Of a DNA stretch of 64,000 nt, positions 34,925 through 45,500 are shown piece by piece; positions within the stretch are counted from its first letter, which is position 1, and the number at the start of each line of letters is the position of its first letter. The notes below the pieces were generated by a model. The model searched no databases. It was not told the origin of the DNA and saw only the letters and a program-made list of their open reading frames with translations. The stretch comes from Maribacter sp. HTCC2170 (GTDB taxonomy: Bacteria; Bacteroidota; Bacteroidia; Flavobacteriales; Flavobacteriaceae), in assembly GCF_000153165.2 (NCBI RefSeq), contig NC_014472.1, positions 2,848,001 to 2,912,000 on the forward strand, read 5' to 3'. A program made the translations under genes and the position numbers.

Positions 34925-35962
34925 ATGATTAAAAAGGATAAAAAGCTGGCAATTTATATGGAAGGTAATTTGGATTCTATGTATGCCAAAATGGGATATG
35001 GGGTCATGCGGTATTCAAACAACCCTATAGTTTGTGTAATTGATTCTGATTTTGCCGGAAAAAGGGTAAATGAGGTCATAGACCAGCCATTTGATATTCC
35101 AATTGTGTCCACCGTAGAAGAAGCCTATGAAAAAGGGGCAGAGGTGTTTGTGTTGGGCCTTGCGCCTTCTGGTGGTAAATTACCTGATAGTTGGGTTCCT
35201 GCAGTTAAAACTGCATTGCAATTAGGAATGTCCATAGTAAATGGCTTACATGATTTATTGAATGAACGTTTTTCAGCTTTATTGAACCCCAAAATCTCGG
35301 ATCAAGTTATTTGGGATGTTCGTAAACCAAGAACCGATTATGCGATCGCCAGGGCACGTGCCAGCAAATTGGACAATAAACGTGTTCTTATGGTAGGTAC
35401 TGATATGGCCGCGGGTAAAATGACCGCAGGTCTGGAAGTATATAAGTGGGTGAAAGAAAAAGGTAAGAATGCCGATTTTTTACCAACAGGACAGATTGGA
35501 ATAACAGTAATGGGAAAAGGTATTCCATTAGATGCCATAAAGGTTGATCAGGCTTGTGGTGCTGTGGAACATTTGGTTTTAGAGGCAAAAGACAAGGAAA
35601 TCGTATTTGTTGAAGGTCAAGGTTCTCTATTGCATCCTGGCAGTACCGCTACTTTGCCTTTAATGCGGGGAAGTTGCCCCACCCATTTAATTTTATGCCA
35701 TAGGGCAGAGATGAAGACACTTAGGGACAGTACAGAGATTGAAATCCCTCCTTTTAAAGAAGTAATACGATTGAATGAAGCTGTTGCCAATGCTGGTGGC
35801 GTATTTCCAAAAGCCAAGGTCGTTGGGATTGCTTTGAATTCAAGTAAATTATCGGAAAAGGAAACCTTGGATTTAATTGAAAGATTAGAAAAGGAAACCG
35901 GATTACCGGTTACCGATGTTGTGCGCTTTGGAGCTGAAAAAATTGGGAGGAAGTTGTTATAA
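34925..35962 (+). CDS. dgcN: DUF1611 protein, DgcN-like
   Basis: 345 residues: an N-terminal Rossmann-like domain (about 1-120), then a P-loop-type domain with GTDMAAGKMT (about 159-168), FLPTGQIGI and IVFVEGQGSLLHPG, the DUF1611 signature. DgcN from marine bacteria N-acetylates D-glutamate before DgcA acts. The gene is 3 bases after the epimerase gene and 10 bases before the DmpA-type peptidase gene. The operon therefore reads as release and use of D-amino-acid-containing peptides. Confidence in the family is high; in the reaction, moderate. Confidence 0.82.
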   Translation: MIKKDKKLAIYMEGNLDSMYAKMGYGVMRYSNNPIVCVIDSDFAGKRVNEVIDQPFDIPIVSTVEEAYEKGAEVFVLGLAPSGGKLPDSWVPAVKTALQLGMSIVNGLHDLLNERFSALLNPKISDQVIWDVRKPRTDYAIARARASKLDNKRVLMVGTDMAAGKMTAGLEVYKWVKEKGKNADFLPTGQIGITVMGKGIPLDAIKVDQACGAVEHLVLEAKDKEIVFVEGQGSLLHPGSTATLPLMRGSCPTHLILCHRAEMKTLRDSTEIEIPPFKEVIRLNEAVANAGGVFPKAKVVGIALNSSKLSEKETLDLIERLEKETGLPVTDVVRFGAEKIGRKLL

Positions 35963-35972
35963 TATCAATTTT

Positions 35973-37115
35973 ATGAAGAAAGCAAGCCTAACATTCATTA
36001 TTACTTTCATATTTCTACACAATGTTCTTTCGCAAGAAAAAAGAGCTAGGGACTATGGTATTGAAATTGGGGTGCTCAAGACCGGAAAACATAATGCTAT
36101 AACTGATGTTGCAGGGGTGAAGGTAGGTCATACAACATTGAACATTGGAGATAGTATTCGTACTGGTGTTACGGCTATCTTACCCCATTCAGAAAATATA
36201 TTTCAGGAGAAAGTACCTGCAGCTATTTACATAGGTAACGGTTTTGGAAAATTGGCGGGATACACACAAGTGAAAGAATTAGGGAATATTGAAACTCCGA
36301 TTATACTCACCAATACCTTGAGTGTTCCAACTGCTTCTGACGGATTAATAACTTATACTTTAGGGTTAAAAGGAAATGAAAAAGTACGTTCTGTTAATTC
36401 GGTAGTTGGTGAAACGAACGATGGGTATTTAAATGATATACGTGGCAGACATGTAACTGAACGGCATGTAATATCGGCAATTAAAAATGCGAAAACTGGA
36501 TCTGTTGAAGAAGGTAATGTGGGAGCTGGGACCGGAACGGTCTGTTTTGGGTATAAAGGAGGAATAGGAACTTCTTCTAGAGTGATTCCCAAAAAATTTG
36601 GCGGGTATACTGTTGGTGTTCTGGTGCAATCCAATTTTGGTGGAGTATTGGAAATAGATGGTATTCCCGTAGCCAAACTACTGGATAATTATCCGCGTTC
36701 CTTCAAATATGATGTTGATGGTTCCTGTATGATGGTCATTATGACTGATGCCCCTTTAGGGTCAAGAAATTTGGAGCGTTTGGCAAAAAGGGCAATGATG
36801 GGGTTGGCACGAACAGGTGGGATTGCTTCAAATGGAAGTGGCGATTATGTGATTGCGGTTTCCACGGCAGAAGAAAATATAGTTCCCTATGCTAATAATT
36901 CTATCTTACAACATCATTATTCATTGAGGAACGAATCGATGTCACCCTTATTTCTCGCCACAATTGAAGCCACAGAGGAGGCAATTATCAACTCATTGTT
37001 CGCGGCTGAATCAATAAACGGTTATCGAGAACATCGCATTAATGCTTTACCAAAAAGCACCATTATGGAACTCATGAATAAATATAGACCCGGTTTTGAA
37101 AAGGCAGACGAATGA
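35973..37115 (+). CDS. Exported P1 (DmpA-type) aminopeptidase
   Basis: 380 residues from ATG 35973, which gives a Sec signal peptide (LTFIITFIFLHNVLSQ). DmpA family features: NAITDVAGVKVGHTT, GAGTGTVCFGYKGGIGTSSR and the autoprocessing Gly-Ser site in ASNGSGDYVIA (around residue 289-299), which yields the N-terminal nucleophile Ser of the small subunit. DmpA is an L-aminopeptidase/D-Ala esterase-amidase. Being exported and followed by the coupled cyclase gene, it may supply D-amino-acid peptides for the dgcA/dgcN-like proteins. Confidence 0.9.
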   Translation: MKKASLTFIITFIFLHNVLSQEKRARDYGIEIGVLKTGKHNAITDVAGVKVGHTTLNIGDSIRTGVTAILPHSENIFQEKVPAAIYIGNGFGKLAGYTQVKELGNIETPIILTNTLSVPTASDGLITYTLGLKGNEKVRSVNSVVGETNDGYLNDIRGRHVTERHVISAIKNAKTGSVEEGNVGAGTGTVCFGYKGGIGTSSRVIPKKFGGYTVGVLVQSNFGGVLEIDGIPVAKLLDNYPRSFKYDVDGSCMMVIMTDAPLGSRNLERLAKRAMMGLARTGGIASNGSGDYVIAVSTAEENIVPYANNSILQHHYSLRNESMSPLFLATIEATEEAIINSLFAAESINGYREHRINALPKSTIMELMNKYRPGFEKADE

Positions 37116-38158
37116 AGTTTAGGATAAAAAGAAGATGGGGTATACTTAGGGATTATGTAATTGGCTGGACCTTAGCTTTTCTTTTTCTCTCTATTGTACG
37201 TGGTATTGGGACTATCGAATTGAGTTCCGTTCAATTTGAATTTTGGGAAACAGTCGTTGTCTCATGTATTTTCGGGCCAATTTTTGGAAGCATATCGGGA
37301 TTTGTCCAAATACTTACCGAGGAAAGGTATTATAGGCGGGTATCAATTTATCGGTTATTGTTTTTTAGGCTGGTTTATGCCACGGTTTTTCTTTTTTCCT
37401 TGGTTTTGTTATCCTATTTCATGGTCACCGAGTTCTTTGGAGAGGCCAAAGGGTTCTTTGCATTTGCTTTTGAACCAGGAAGTGCATCCATCTATTTTTT
37501 TATTCTCACTGTAGATATTTTAATGCTCATAGTAAGACAGGTGAATTTGATGTTGGGTGAGAACAATCTCAGTAAATTACTTAGGGGAAAGTTTTACACA
37601 CCACGTGAAGAAGAACGAATTTTCATGTTTCTCGATTTGCAATCATCTACCCAACATGCCGAAACATTGGGGCACATTAAGTATAGTAAAATGATTCAGG
37701 ATTGTTTTAACGATTTAGGGGTTGTTGTTGAAAATGAAGCGGAGATTTATCAATATGTTGGTGACGAGGTAATTCTTACATGGAAATTGAAAGATGGTTT
37801 ACGCAATCAAAATTGTTTAGATGCATATTTCAATTTTAAAAATGAAATTGAGAAAAGGAGCGAACATTATATTACTTCTTATGGAAGTTTACCCTTTTTC
37901 AAGGCAGGATTAAACTCTGGAACTGTAACGGTCACAGAAGTCGGTAAGTACAAGAAAGAGATTGCATATCATGGTGATACTATCAATACAGCCGCCAGAA
38001 TTCAAGGGAAATGCAATGAGCTGAATCAAGAACTACTTATTTCTGAGCACTTAATGGGGCAACTGGACACATGCAATTATATATTTGAGCAGTTGGGTAG
38101 TATTCCGCTCAAAGGCAAGGCAAACGAGGTTATGGTTATGGCTGTTGGTCCCAACTAA
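37112..38158 (+). CDS. Membrane class III adenylate/guanylate cyclase
   Basis: 348 residues. Four membrane segments in the first ~145 residues, then a class III cyclase domain (about 165-345). The metal-binding Asp pair is in FMFLDLQSST and YVGDEVILTW, the transition-state region is YHGDTINTAARIQ (Asn and Arg present), and the substrate-specifying region is less clear. It likely makes cAMP. Its ATG overlaps the peptidase stop (ATGA), so it belongs to the dgcA-dgcN-DmpA operon. That link between a cyclase and D-amino-acid peptide use is unusual. Confidence 0.9.
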   Translation: MKFRIKRRWGILRDYVIGWTLAFLFLSIVRGIGTIELSSVQFEFWETVVVSCIFGPIFGSISGFVQILTEERYYRRVSIYRLLFFRLVYATVFLFSLVLLSYFMVTEFFGEAKGFFAFAFEPGSASIYFFILTVDILMLIVRQVNLMLGENNLSKLLRGKFYTPREEERIFMFLDLQSSTQHAETLGHIKYSKMIQDCFNDLGVVVENEAEIYQYVGDEVILTWKLKDGLRNQNCLDAYFNFKNEIEKRSEHYITSYGSLPFFKAGLNSGTVTVTEVGKYKKEIAYHGDTINTAARIQGKCNELNQELLISEHLMGQLDTCNYIFEQLGSIPLKGKANEVMVMAVGPN

Positions 38159-38161
38159 TCC

Positions 38162-39382
38162 TTACTGTGCCTTTTCCTTTTTCATTGGGAAAATTTTGAA
38201 GAAAGTCAAACTACGCCACACCCATTCCAATGGACCATAATGAAACTTTCTTAGCCACCATTTACTGATAAACATTTGCAATACAATTACAGCCAAAGCT
38301 ATAAGAAAAGTGTAACCGTTTCTTAATTCTACTAAATAACCCATACCCCAACCGAAAAAAATAAACGTACCCAGTAGACTTTGAAAGAAGTAATTACTCA
38401 ACGCCATTCTGCCATAAGGAGCAAAAATTCTTAGCATCTTTTCTCCTTTCACTTTTTTATACAACATTATAAACAATACAATTAATATAAATGTCATGGC
38501 AATATTGTTAAGGTCATATGCGGTTAGCCCCAGCATCGCTGGCCATGTACTAAAGGAAGGATTTTCACCCATTTGCATAAAGATAAGTGCTGTTAAGGCA
38601 ATTGAAACAACAAACAGTATAATACTACCTATTAATATCTTCTTCAATAATGTCTTATGTTCATTTAAAGTTTTAAAAAAGCCAATTCTTCCCGCAAGCA
38701 ACCCTAATAAGAAAAAGGCGAAAGTGATGTATCCGCGGCCAAAATAACCTAACTGAAATTCCAACTTATTCAAATGACCGGATGTAGAATTTGATTCGAA
38801 TACCTCAAGGAAACTACCATTCTTAATGGTATTGAAATATGCTCGGGTTTCAGGTTCATCAGGCATTAAACCTCCTTGACTGAACATATACTCTCCTCCT
38901 GTAATCCCAAAAATTAAAAAGCGGCCAACACCTAGAAAAAGTAATGCTGTCAAAGCAAGAATCCATTTGTTATCTAGCTTATAAAATGGAATGAGTAGAA
39001 TACCCAAAAGAGCATATATCGTTAAGATGTCACCTCGATAGAACATATGATGAACAGCGCCAATGACCAATAGGATAATCAAACGCCACAAAAATCTTGC
39101 TCCAAATGTTCTTCCATTTTGTTGGGCATTATCCATTTGGATAAAGAAGCTTAATCCAAAAAGAAAAGAAAACAATGCGAAAAATTTACCTCTGAGGAAC
39201 AGACCAATAAAAACATCGACGACATAATCTAAAGGGCCAATATGTAAACCCTCAAGAACATCTTGAGGTACCGCAGAACCAATGAAATTCTCAACAAAAT
39301 GAACAATAACTATTCCCGCCAACGAAAATCCCCTGAGTGCATCAATAATTTCAATTCGTTCTTTTTTCTTTGTCTCTGCCAT
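38162..39382 (-). CDS. DUF418 family membrane protein (YeiB-like)
   Basis: 406 residues with about ten membrane segments. IEIIDALRGFSLAGIVIVHF at the N-terminus and, near the end, PYGRMALSNYFFQSLLGTFIFFGWG and KWWLRKFHYGPLEWVWRSLTF are DUF418 signatures. These are distant acyltransferase-3-like proteins of unknown role. It is convergent with the cyclase gene with 3 bases between stops, and it is monocistronic. Confidence 0.9.
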   Translation of the reverse strand: MAETKKKERIEIIDALRGFSLAGIVIVHFVENFIGSAVPQDVLEGLHIGPLDYVVDVFIGLFLRGKFFALFSFLFGLSFFIQMDNAQQNGRTFGARFLWRLIILLVIGAVHHMFYRGDILTIYALLGILLIPFYKLDNKWILALTALLFLGVGRFLIFGITGGEYMFSQGGLMPDEPETRAYFNTIKNGSFLEVFESNSTSGHLNKLEFQLGYFGRGYITFAFFLLGLLAGRIGFFKTLNEHKTLLKKILIGSIILFVVSIALTALIFMQMGENPSFSTWPAMLGLTAYDLNNIAMTFILIVLFIMLYKKVKGEKMLRIFAPYGRMALSNYFFQSLLGTFIFFGWGMGYLVELRNGYTFLIALAVIVLQMFISKWWLRKFHYGPLEWVWRSLTFFKIFPMKKEKAQ

Positions 39383-39530
39383 TGTAAAGGATTTACCATT
39401 TGTCTAAATAGACTTTGCGTTGGTGAAAAAGTTACAAAAAATCGCTTTTATTTCATTCCAATATTCAAAATGGATTTAGGTTAACAAACCAAAATATGCT
39501 ATTTTTAGTTACACACTATAAATTTCCAAA

Positions 39531-42500
39531 ATGCGTAATTTTTTCACTTGTTTGTTATCGCTAGTAACAATATTATCGTTCGGACAAATAGACCCAACAC
39601 ACTATCAAAATCTGGAATATCGAATGATTGGACCTTTTCGAGGTGGAAGGACAGTAGGGGCAGTGGGAATTCCCACCCAGCCTAATGTTTTCTTTATTGG
39701 ACATAACAATGGAGGAGTTTGGAAAACGGATGATTACGGTCGAACTTGGAACTCGATATTTGATGATGCACCAACTGGATCGGTTGGTGACCTGGCCGTT
39801 TCTCCCAGTAATCCTGATATTATTTATGTAGGCACCGGGGAAGGGTTACATCGCCCAGATTTGGCAGTGGGTGATGGAATGTTCAAAACTGATAACGGAG
39901 GTAAAACGTGGAAACATATTGGGCTAGATGATATTCAACAGGTAAGTCGGGTAATCGTCCATCCGACAAATCCCGATATTGTTTTTGTAGCCGGTTTGGG
40001 ACATCCATATGGCGCGAATGAGATGCGAGGGGTCTTTCGCTCAATTGATGGTGGTGCGCATTGGGAGAAAACGCTATACCTTAATCACAATACAGGTGCT
40101 GTACAAGTTGAGTTTGACCCAAACAATCCAAATATTCTTTTTGCAGATATGTGGGAACACCAGGAGGGTCCTTGGGAGAATGCAAAATTCTCAGGCCCAA
40201 ATAGTGGGTTGTATAAATCGATTGACGGAGGAGCGACTTGGAAAAAAGTCACCAAAGGTTTACCAACTGCCGATCAAGGTTTGGGTAGAATAGGTGTTGC
40301 CATTGCCCCAAGTAACTCGAGTAAAATGTACGCAACGGTCGATGCAAAGAAAAATGGGGGTATTTATAAAAGTGATGATGGAGGGGAAAGTTGGACATTG
40401 ATAAATACCGATTACAGATTATGGGGCAGGGGAAGTGATTTTGCCGAAATAAAAGTCCATCCAAAAAATGAAGACATAATATTTGTCGGGAATATTGCAG
40501 CCTATAAATCAGAAGATGGTGGAAAAAGCTGGATGTCTATTAAAGGAGCGCCGGGAGGTGATGACTATCATCGTATTTGGATAAATCCAATACAACCAGA
40601 AATTATGTTATTCGCTGCAGATCAAGGTGCTGTGATAACTGTAAATGAAGGGAAAACGTGGAGTTCATGGTATAATCAGCCAACTGCCCAATTGTATCAT
40701 GTAAGTACTGACAACCAATTTCCGTATTGGGTGTATGGTGGTCAACAGGAGAGTGGGGCGATTGCTGTGGCCAGTAGAAGTAATGGCGGTCAGATTTCTT
40801 TTAGGGAATTCATGGGTGTTGGTGCCGATGAATATGCATATGTAGCACCTGACCCCAAAGACCCGAATATTGTTTATGGTGGACGTGTAATAAGGTTTGA
40901 TAAAAAAACTGGGCAATCACAAGTTGTAGCTCCAGAAGTATTGCGTTCAGGTAAGGTACGCTTTCTTCGAACGATGCCATTACTATTTCATCCAGCAGAT
41001 GATGACCTGCTTATATTTGGTACAAATGTGGTTTGGAAAACATTGAATGGTGGGCAATCTTGGGAAGAAATAAGCCCAGATTTGACCCGAAAACAGCCCG
41101 AAATACCAAGGAGCGTTGGTGACTTCATTACTGAAGAAATGAAGGCCATGCCCCAAAGGGCTATAGTATATGCATTGGGGCCTTCACCTTTGGACAAAGA
41201 TATTATTTGGGCCGGCACCGATGACGGACTGATACATATTACTACTGACGGAGGTAATACTTGGACCAATGTAACTCCTCCAGAAATTGGTTCTTGGGAC
41301 AAAATCTCCCAAATTGATGCTGGCCATTTTGATGAAGGTACAGCATACGTTGCCGTAAATGCCATTCGTAAAGATGATATGCGGCCATTAATTTTTAAAA
41401 CCCATGATTTTGGTAAGACTTGGACGGAAATTTCAAAAGGAATGAATCCTAATGGTCCAGTGAATACAGTTCGTGAAGACCATATCGCCAAAGGCTTACT
41501 GTTTGCCGGTACAGAACGTGAAGTCTATTTTTCAGTTGATGATGGTACTAATTGGCAATCGCTCAGATTGAATATGCCTGCTTCTTCAATTCGTGATTTG
41601 GTTATTCATGAGAACGATTTGGTTATAGGAACCCATGGCCGTTCCATTTGGATATTGGGTGATTTTAGCCCGTTACGGGAACTCAATAAAATTTCATCCA
41701 ATGAGTCATATCTATTCCAACCCAGTTTAGCGACCCGCGTGCGATTCAACATGTTTTCTGATACGCCTCTTCCTCCCGAAGAGCCTACTGGGGATAATCC
41801 TCCAGATGGCGCTATAATAGATTATTATTTACCGCAAGATTCACGAGAAGTATCAATTGAAATACTAGATAGTGGTAATAAGCGCATCAGTAAGTTCAGT
41901 AGTAATGATATAATGTCTGTTCCTGATTCCGTAGAGTTGGCACACCCAACCTATTGGATAAGGCCAATGGTAAAGCCTTCAACCAAAAAAGGACATCAAC
42001 GGTTTATTTGGAATTTGCGATATCCAGAACCGCCAGGGGCCAAGCGTAGTTATGCAATAGCCGCTGTTCTACATAATACTCCAATGGGACCAGTAGGCCC
42101 ATTTGTCGCTCCAGGAACGTATAAAATCAAATTGCATGTGGATGACAAGGAAATAGTTAAGGAAATCGAGGTACGATTGGATCCTCGCTCAGTGCTTTCA
42201 GAAGAAGATTTAAATTTACAAACAGAACTATCCATGAACGTATATAATGCCTACAAGGAATTACAGAGCGTTAGAGATGTTGCGAAATCCAAGCTAGAAA
42301 GCGGTAGGCTTCGTTCTAAAAAAAAATCTACTTTGATAAAGTTTATCGGTTCTGGTGATCCAGAGAATGGCGACCCATTGTATGGCAGTATTGACACAAC
42401 TGAATTGGAAAATGAAAGTCTTGTAGGACTCCAACAGAAGTTACTATACCTCTTGGTAGTCATTCAGAATGCAGATACCAGGCCCACGATACCAACACAA

Positions 42501-42569
42501 AAGGCTGTTCAACAACTTTTAAGACGAACGGAAGAACTTAAAATAAAATCGAAATCCATTACGAACTAA
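39531..42569 (+). CDS. BNR/sortilin-like glycosyl hydrolase family protein (1)
   Basis: 1012 residues with a Sec signal (ILSFGQ). The mature start YRMIGPFRGGRTVGAVG is typical of this exported Bacteroidota family. At least nine Asp-box (BNR) repeats, such as TDNGGKTWKHI, SIDGGATWKKV, SDDGGESWTLI and TDGGNTWTNV, indicate one or two beta-propellers of the VPS10/sortilin type (about 30-720). The C-terminal ~300 residues hold a beta-sandwich and a helical tail. Enzyme activity is unproven; despite the glycosyl hydrolase label, no catalytic residues can be pointed to. First of a three-gene operon. Confidence 0.88.
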   Translation: MRNFFTCLLSLVTILSFGQIDPTHYQNLEYRMIGPFRGGRTVGAVGIPTQPNVFFIGHNNGGVWKTDDYGRTWNSIFDDAPTGSVGDLAVSPSNPDIIYVGTGEGLHRPDLAVGDGMFKTDNGGKTWKHIGLDDIQQVSRVIVHPTNPDIVFVAGLGHPYGANEMRGVFRSIDGGAHWEKTLYLNHNTGAVQVEFDPNNPNILFADMWEHQEGPWENAKFSGPNSGLYKSIDGGATWKKVTKGLPTADQGLGRIGVAIAPSNSSKMYATVDAKKNGGIYKSDDGGESWTLINTDYRLWGRGSDFAEIKVHPKNEDIIFVGNIAAYKSEDGGKSWMSIKGAPGGDDYHRIWINPIQPEIMLFAADQGAVITVNEGKTWSSWYNQPTAQLYHVSTDNQFPYWVYGGQQESGAIAVASRSNGGQISFREFMGVGADEYAYVAPDPKDPNIVYGGRVIRFDKKTGQSQVVAPEVLRSGKVRFLRTMPLLFHPADDDLLIFGTNVVWKTLNGGQSWEEISPDLTRKQPEIPRSVGDFITEEMKAMPQRAIVYALGPSPLDKDIIWAGTDDGLIHITTDGGNTWTNVTPPEIGSWDKISQIDAGHFDEGTAYVAVNAIRKDDMRPLIFKTHDFGKTWTEISKGMNPNGPVNTVREDHIAKGLLFAGTEREVYFSVDDGTNWQSLRLNMPASSIRDLVIHENDLVIGTHGRSIWILGDFSPLRELNKISSNESYLFQPSLATRVRFNMFSDTPLPPEEPTGDNPPDGAIIDYYLPQDSREVSIEILDSGNKRISKFSSNDIMSVPDSVELAHPTYWIRPMVKPSTKKGHQRFIWNLRYPEPPGAKRSYAIAAVLHNTPMGPVGPFVAPGTYKIKLHVDDKEIVKEIEVRLDPRSVLSEEDLNLQTELSMNVYNAYKELQSVRDVAKSKLESGRLRSKKKSTLIKFIGSGDPENGDPLYGSIDTTELENESLVGLQQKLLYLLVVIQNADTRPTIPTQKAVQQLLRRTEELKIKSKSITN

Positions 42570-42592
42570 ATAATAAATCAACCAACTACGAT

Positions 42593-45500
42593 ATGAAAAC
42601 ATTACACTATGCATTGCTCATTACCCTCAGCATGAGCATGGGACTCTTTGCACAGCGCAAGAAGAAAACCAATGTTCCTGTCATCACGGAGCACCTATAC
42701 GAATCGATGAAATATCGCAATATTGGCCCGTTTCGCGGTGGTCGCTCTACGACGGTATCAGGAGTTTTCAATGATATTTTCACATACTATATGGGGGCCA
42801 CCGGAGGTGGTGTCTGGAAAACCACTGATGGTGGAAACAAATGGAGTAATATTTCAGATGGGTATTTTAACACCACAGGTATTGGGGATATTACCCCCGC
42901 ACCTTCGAACCCCAATATCATATATGTTGGTACGGGAGAATCTCCTGTTCGCGGAGTTAAGACATCGCATGGTGACGGACTTTATAAATCCATCGATGCG
43001 GGAAAAACATGGAAACATATGGGAATGGAAAAAACGCGCCATATCAGTGATGTTTATGTTCATCCCGAAAATCCGGACAAAGTTTATGTGGCCGCGCAAG
43101 GTAATCCATGGGGTCCAAATGAGGAACGCGGGGTTTATCTATCTGAAGATGGGGGAGAAACCTTTGAAAAAATCCTGTACGTGAACGAAAACTCTGGAAT
43201 CGTTGATATGACAGTAGATCCAAACAATCCTAATTTTATGATGGTGGCTACTTGGGAGTTCTGGCGGAAGCCATGGGTAGTTCATAATGGTGGGCCTGGT
43301 TGCCGTATTTACAAAACTACCGATGGGGGTAAAAATTGGAAGGAAATAAATAAAGGCCTCCCCAAACTTAAGGGTAAAATGGGAGTATCCATTTCACCAG
43401 CCAATCCTAATATCGTGTATATAGCTATTGATGCCATGGGAGACAAGGCCGGTGTTTATCGTTCAGACGATGCTGGCGAGAGTTTTAAGCAAATGACCAA
43501 CGATGCTACAACTTATGCACGTTCTTGGTACTATATGCACATTATTGCAGATCCCAATGATGAGGATGAAGTCTGGGTAATGAACAGTTTTGCAATGAAA
43601 TCAATTGATGGGGGCAAGACTTTTATAGGAATGAAAGGTAGTCATGTTGATCATCATGATTTATGGATCAATCCTGAAAATAGTGATATAATGGTTAATG
43701 CCAATGATGGTGGCGGATCCGTTACTTTTAATGGTGGGGAAACTTGGTCGACCATGTACAACCAACCCACAGGACAGTTTTATCGTTTGATTACTGATAA
43801 CGGGTACCCGTATCGCGTGTATTCTGGGCAACAAGATAATAGTACCATAGCCATTGATAGCAGGGTAGTTGATGATGGTATTGGGGAAATGCATTGGGAT
43901 GTTATGCGTGCAGGGGAATCTTCAACAGTTGCATTGGATCCAGATAACCCTAGATTTGTATACTCTACTTATTTCGCCAGTAATTTTGTCGAATGGGATC
44001 GTGATATTGATAATACTCGAATGGTAATGCCCTATCCAACAAGGGTTACAGGAGAACAACCCAAAAACTTAAAGTATCGCGCCAATTGGAATGGTCCTGT
44101 TATCGTGTCACCACATAATCCGAATGTGATTTATTATGGTTCCCAATATGTTATGAAATCATCGGATAGAGGAGTTACTTGGAAAGTAATGAGTGAAGAT
44201 TTAACAAGAAATAACAAAGCTCATCAAGGTAAGGGGGGAGAACCCATTAGCAATGAACAAATAACAGCAGAGAGCTACAACAATCTGTTCAATATAGAGG
44301 AATCACCATTGAGGGAGGGTGTTATTTGGGTAGGTTCAGATGATGGTCTGGTACATGTTACGCAAGACGGAGGTAAAACATGGGTTAATGTTACCCCAAA
44401 AGGACTTAAGGAAAGTATCATCAATGTGGTTGAGCCATCCCCGCACGACCCGGCTACAGCATATATAGCTGTTGCAGGATACAAGATGAATGATTTTACG
44501 CCGCATATCTACAAAACCAATAATTATGGTGCAAGTTGGATTAAAATTGTAAATGGCCTTCCAGGAGACACCTTTGCCAGGAGTGTTCGTGAAGATCCTG
44601 ATAGAAAAGGATTGTTATATGCAGGAACTGAAACTGGGGTTTTTGTTTCCTTCGACGATGGCGGCCAATGGTTACCATTGCAAAATAACCTCCCGGAAGT
44701 ACCTATTACAGATTTGCGGGTAAAACGAAAGGATCTGGTTGTAGCTACACAGGGTAGGGCTCTATGGATATTGGATGATTTGACGCCCTTGCATCAAATT
44801 TCCAATGAAGTCGCCAAATCGGATTATTACCTCTATAAACCGAATGATTTTAATGCTGAACTTTCAGTCGCTTACAGTATTGATGGTGGGTTAGGGGAGA
44901 ACCCACCACAGGGAGCACATATCCATTATGTGCTGAATAAGGAGGTTCCAGAAAGCACACCGATGTCCATTGAAATTATGAATAGCTCTAATGAAGTGAT
45001 TTATTCAGAATATTCTGGGTTGGACAGGGTAGGTTGCGATACTTTGATCAAACCTCAGTTAAAACGTAAAAAAGGAGCTCATCGTTATTCATGGAATATG
45101 AAAGTTGGTCGTTTTGATTGCCTTACGGAATTATACACTACCAATCGTGATTTAACGGCATATAACGCCAAACCAGGAAAATATAAGGTGCGTTTAAAAG
45201 TTGGTGATTTTGAACAAACGGAGAGTTTTGAAATAATAATAGATGCTAGAATCTCAAGCAGTATTGAAAATGCTGCAGCCGCTTATGAGGAGCGCGATAA
45301 GATTTCAAAATCCATTTTCGCAGGGGCAGTGGAGATGGCAAAAGGGGTACGTGATCTTCGGAAAATCAAAAAGCAGTTGAATTTTATTTTAGGTGAGACC
45401 AGTGATGAAAACCTTAAAAAAGAAGGTAATCTACTGAACCGAACCATGGATGATTGGATTGCTGCGGTTCTTCAAAAAGAAATGCGAACCTATCAGAGTA

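Noticed and set aside
40988-41491. 167-codon minus-strand frame
   Set aside because: Antisense to the first BNR/sortilin-like gene, with Ser/Pro-rich composition typical of a reverse reading of that gene.
42723-43184. 153-codon plus-strand frame in another phase
   Set aside because: Out-of-phase reading of the second BNR gene; the repeat structure is in the main frame.
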